A stretch of 6,403 bases of DNA, from the NCBI GenBank assembly GCA_024691145.1, contig JAILNW010000441.1:1-6403 (forward strand), given 5' to 3'. How positions within the stretch are numbered: the first letter of the stretch is position 1; each line of letters begins with the position of its first letter. Origin of the DNA: Lachnospiraceae bacterium. Lineage in GTDB: Bacteria; Bacillota; Clostridia; Lachnospirales; Lachnospiraceae. The notes beneath the pieces were generated by a model. That model saw only the letters and a list, made by a program, of their open reading frames with translations. It was not told the origin of the DNA and did no database searches. This document shows positions 6,355-6,403 of the stretch, piece by piece. A program made the position numbers and the translations under genes.

Positions 6355-6403
6355 ATGAAAAAGTATAACAATATTTATTATACATCAAAGCAAGCAAGAT
6401 TAC
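6355..6403 (+). CDS. Start of a plus-strand gene, probably the IS transposase (partial)
   Basis: ATG at 6355 opens a frame of 16 codons to the window edge, MKKYNNIYYTSKQARL. It is the only plus-strand gene I support here. A perfect TATAAT (6340-6345) lies 9 nt before the ATG, without a good -35 box and without a clear ribosome binding site. The position just inside a likely IS end and a resemblance to N-termini of IS1182-type transposases, from memory, suggest a transposase. Too little is present to be sure. Confidence 0.35.
   Translation, partial: MKKYNNIYYTSKQARL

Larger units (their letters stand above)
6267..6403. mobile_element. Left end of an insertion sequence, running off the window
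   Basis: GGGGCTGTGAAAAAA begins at 6267 and has the look of the terminal inverted repeats of IS1182-like transposons. It lies exactly where the reading frame of the synthetase-like gene loses sense. It is followed by a hairpin and, 88 nt in, by the start of a plus-strand gene pointing into the element. The other end and any target duplication are outside the window, so family and boundary are inferred, not proven. Confidence 0.5.

Noticed and set aside
6227..6403. CRISPR array or tRNA at the right end
   Set aside because: There is no regularly spaced repeat set and no cloverleaf; the signal there is an IS end with a hairpin.

Overview
The window is AT-rich with strong AGGAG-type ribosome binding sites, and nearly all of its genes lie on the minus strand. 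Its proteins are typical of low-GC Clostridia. The pilin N-termini and the insertion-sequence end suggest a Lachnospiraceae-like gut bacterium, but that placement is an inference from style, not a marker-gene identification.

Read in the direction of transcription (right to left), the core is a type IV pilus (T4P) assembly module: the extension ATPase PilB (3693-5399), the retraction ATPase PilT (2512-3567), the inner-membrane platform protein PilC (1015-2229), and two tandem type IVa prepilins (489-938 and 27-455). PilB and PilT would power extension and retraction on the PilC platform. The two pilins would be processed by a prepilin peptidase not encoded here and polymerised into the fibre. 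Peptidase and alignment proteins (PilD, PilM/N/O) are absent and may lie left of position 1. I moved three starts inward from the longest open frame (PilT, PilC and the leftmost pilin) on ribosome-binding-site and homology grounds.

The intergenic regions carry regulatory structure. A 15-bp inverted repeat separates pilB and pilT. A well-formed sigma-A-type promoter precedes pilC, with paired direct repeats directly upstream of its -35 box, so pilC and the pilins probably form their own transcription unit. A smaller hairpin sits between pilC and the first pilin. No c-di-GMP riboswitch was seen, but PilB has an MshEN-type N-terminal domain that could sense c-di-GMP.

At the right end lies the C-terminal part of an adenylosuccinate-synthetase-like gene (5507-6266). 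Its 5' end appears to be cut off by an insertion sequence whose terminal inverted repeat starts with GGGGCTGTGAAAAAA at 6267. The element contains a hairpin and then the start of a plus-strand gene, probably its transposase, which runs out of the window. The synthetase remnant lacks two canonical family motifs, so it was probably a divergent subfamily before it was broken. I see no clearly new system here. The best leads are the pilC control region, the pilin duplication, and the disrupted synthetase paralogue.
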